Positions 6,482 to 6,832 of a stretch of 6,832 bases of DNA are shown piece after piece. The DNA lies in the NCBI GenBank assembly GCA_902780365.1, contig CACZFE010000091.1, forward strand, positions 1 through 6,832, in the 5' to 3' direction. A model generated the notes under the pieces. The model was not told the origin of the DNA. It worked only from the letters and a program-made list of their open reading frames with translations, and did no database searches. Both the position numbers and the translations under genes were made by a program. The stretch's first letter is position 1. Each line of letters starts with the position of its first letter. This DNA is from an uncultured Spirochaetales bacterium (lineage in GTDB: Bacteria; UBP6; UBA1177).

Positions 6482-6496
6482 GGCTTGAATTTTGAG

Positions 6497-6832
6497 TTAG
6501 AATTGTTTGAGGAAACGCAGATCGCCTGCATGGAAATGGCGGATGTCGTCGATGCCGTATTTCATCATCGTAAGTCTCTCGATTCCGCCGCCGAACGCAA
6601 AACCTGAATAAATTTCCGGGTCGATTCCGCAGTTTTTCAGGACCTGCGGATGGATCATTCCGCAGCCCAGATATTCGATCCAGCCGGTCTGTTTGCATAC
6701 GCTGCATCCTTTGCCTTTGCAGATCCTGCATTTGAAATCAAGTTCGAAACCGGGCTCGACGAACGGGAAGAATGAAGGTCTTAGCCTGATTTCGACATCT
6801 TCGCCGAAAATGCTCGAAACGATCTGCTTCAA
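6497..6832 (-). CDS. pheS: Phenylalanyl-tRNA synthetase alpha subunit, C-terminal part (5' end outside the window)
   Basis: The last 111 codons of the catalytic subunit of the class II enzyme that charges tRNA-Phe, acting in a complex with PheT. Visible motifs are RLRPSFFPFVEPGFELD (residues 16-32 of the fragment), GCGMIHPQVL (56-65) and class II motif 3, SGFAFGGGIERLTMMKYGIDDIR (from 76), with the ATP-contacting Arg86. It ends normally with DLRFLKQF. A CxxC-x4-CxxC cluster (Cys35, 38, 43 and 46) lies between the two catalytic segments; a comparable Cys-rich insertion is known in many bacterial PheS proteins and could bind a metal. The frame runs off the right edge, so the start is not visible. 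pheT is not adjacent on the 3' side, where hprK follows after 15 nt; this differs from the common pheS-pheT order. Confidence 0.96.
   Translation of the reverse strand: MKQIVSSIFGEDVEIRLRPSFFPFVEPGFELDFKCRICKGKGCSVCKQTGWIEYLGCGMIHPQVLKNCGIDPEIYSGFAFGGGIERLTMMKYGIDDIRHFHAGDLRFLKQF

Noticed and set aside
6426..6731. A 101-codon minus-strand open frame spanning the pheS-hprK junction
   Set aside because: It overlaps both genes in another frame, is Arg-rich and low in structure, and both real genes have strong family motifs there.

Overview
The window is a stretch of bacterial chromosome in which every gene reads on the minus strand. There is almost no non-coding DNA: the six gene junctions are a 15 nt gap, a 2 nt gap, a 4 nt overlap, a direct abutment, a 13 nt overlap and a 17 nt overlap. 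In transcription order (right to left) the genes are: the 3' end of pheS (phenylalanyl-tRNA synthetase alpha chain, cut by the right edge); hprK (HPr kinase/phosphorylase); a very short EIIA-Man-like PTS protein; ptsH (HPr); ptsI (PTS enzyme I); a 524-residue putative lipoprotein of unknown function; and ftsK (DNA translocase, cut by the left edge, with 576 residues visible). I see no internal promoter, terminator, RNA gene, mobile element or CRISPR array.

The centre is a complete phosphoryl-transfer and regulatory module. Enzyme I takes phosphate from PEP and passes it to His15 of HPr. HPr also has Ser46 in the standard context, the residue that HprK phosphorylates and dephosphorylates. The small EIIA-like protein is the natural third partner. 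No sugar permease (EIIB/EIIC/EIID) is visible, so within this window the PTS looks regulatory rather than a sugar transporter, although permeases could lie elsewhere in the genome.

The most unusual feature is the EIIA-like protein. Its N-terminal active-site segment is joined directly to the C-terminal segment of the EIIA-Man fold, and the central part, which normally carries the DLFGGSP-type motif, is missing. The frame is intact and translation runs on into ptsH through an ATGA overlap. A second oddity is that the enzyme I phosphohistidine signature is degraded around a retained histidine. A third is the unrecognised lipoprotein gene, coupled by overlaps to both ptsI and ftsK.

HprK together with HPr and an EIIA-Man protein next to pheS and ftsK, plus a probable lipoprotein with an atypical lipobox, suggests a Gram-negative-type bacterium outside the Firmicutes, perhaps from a poorly cultured phylum. 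This placement is an inference with low confidence. Codon use looks similar across the genes by eye, and nothing suggests recent transfer.
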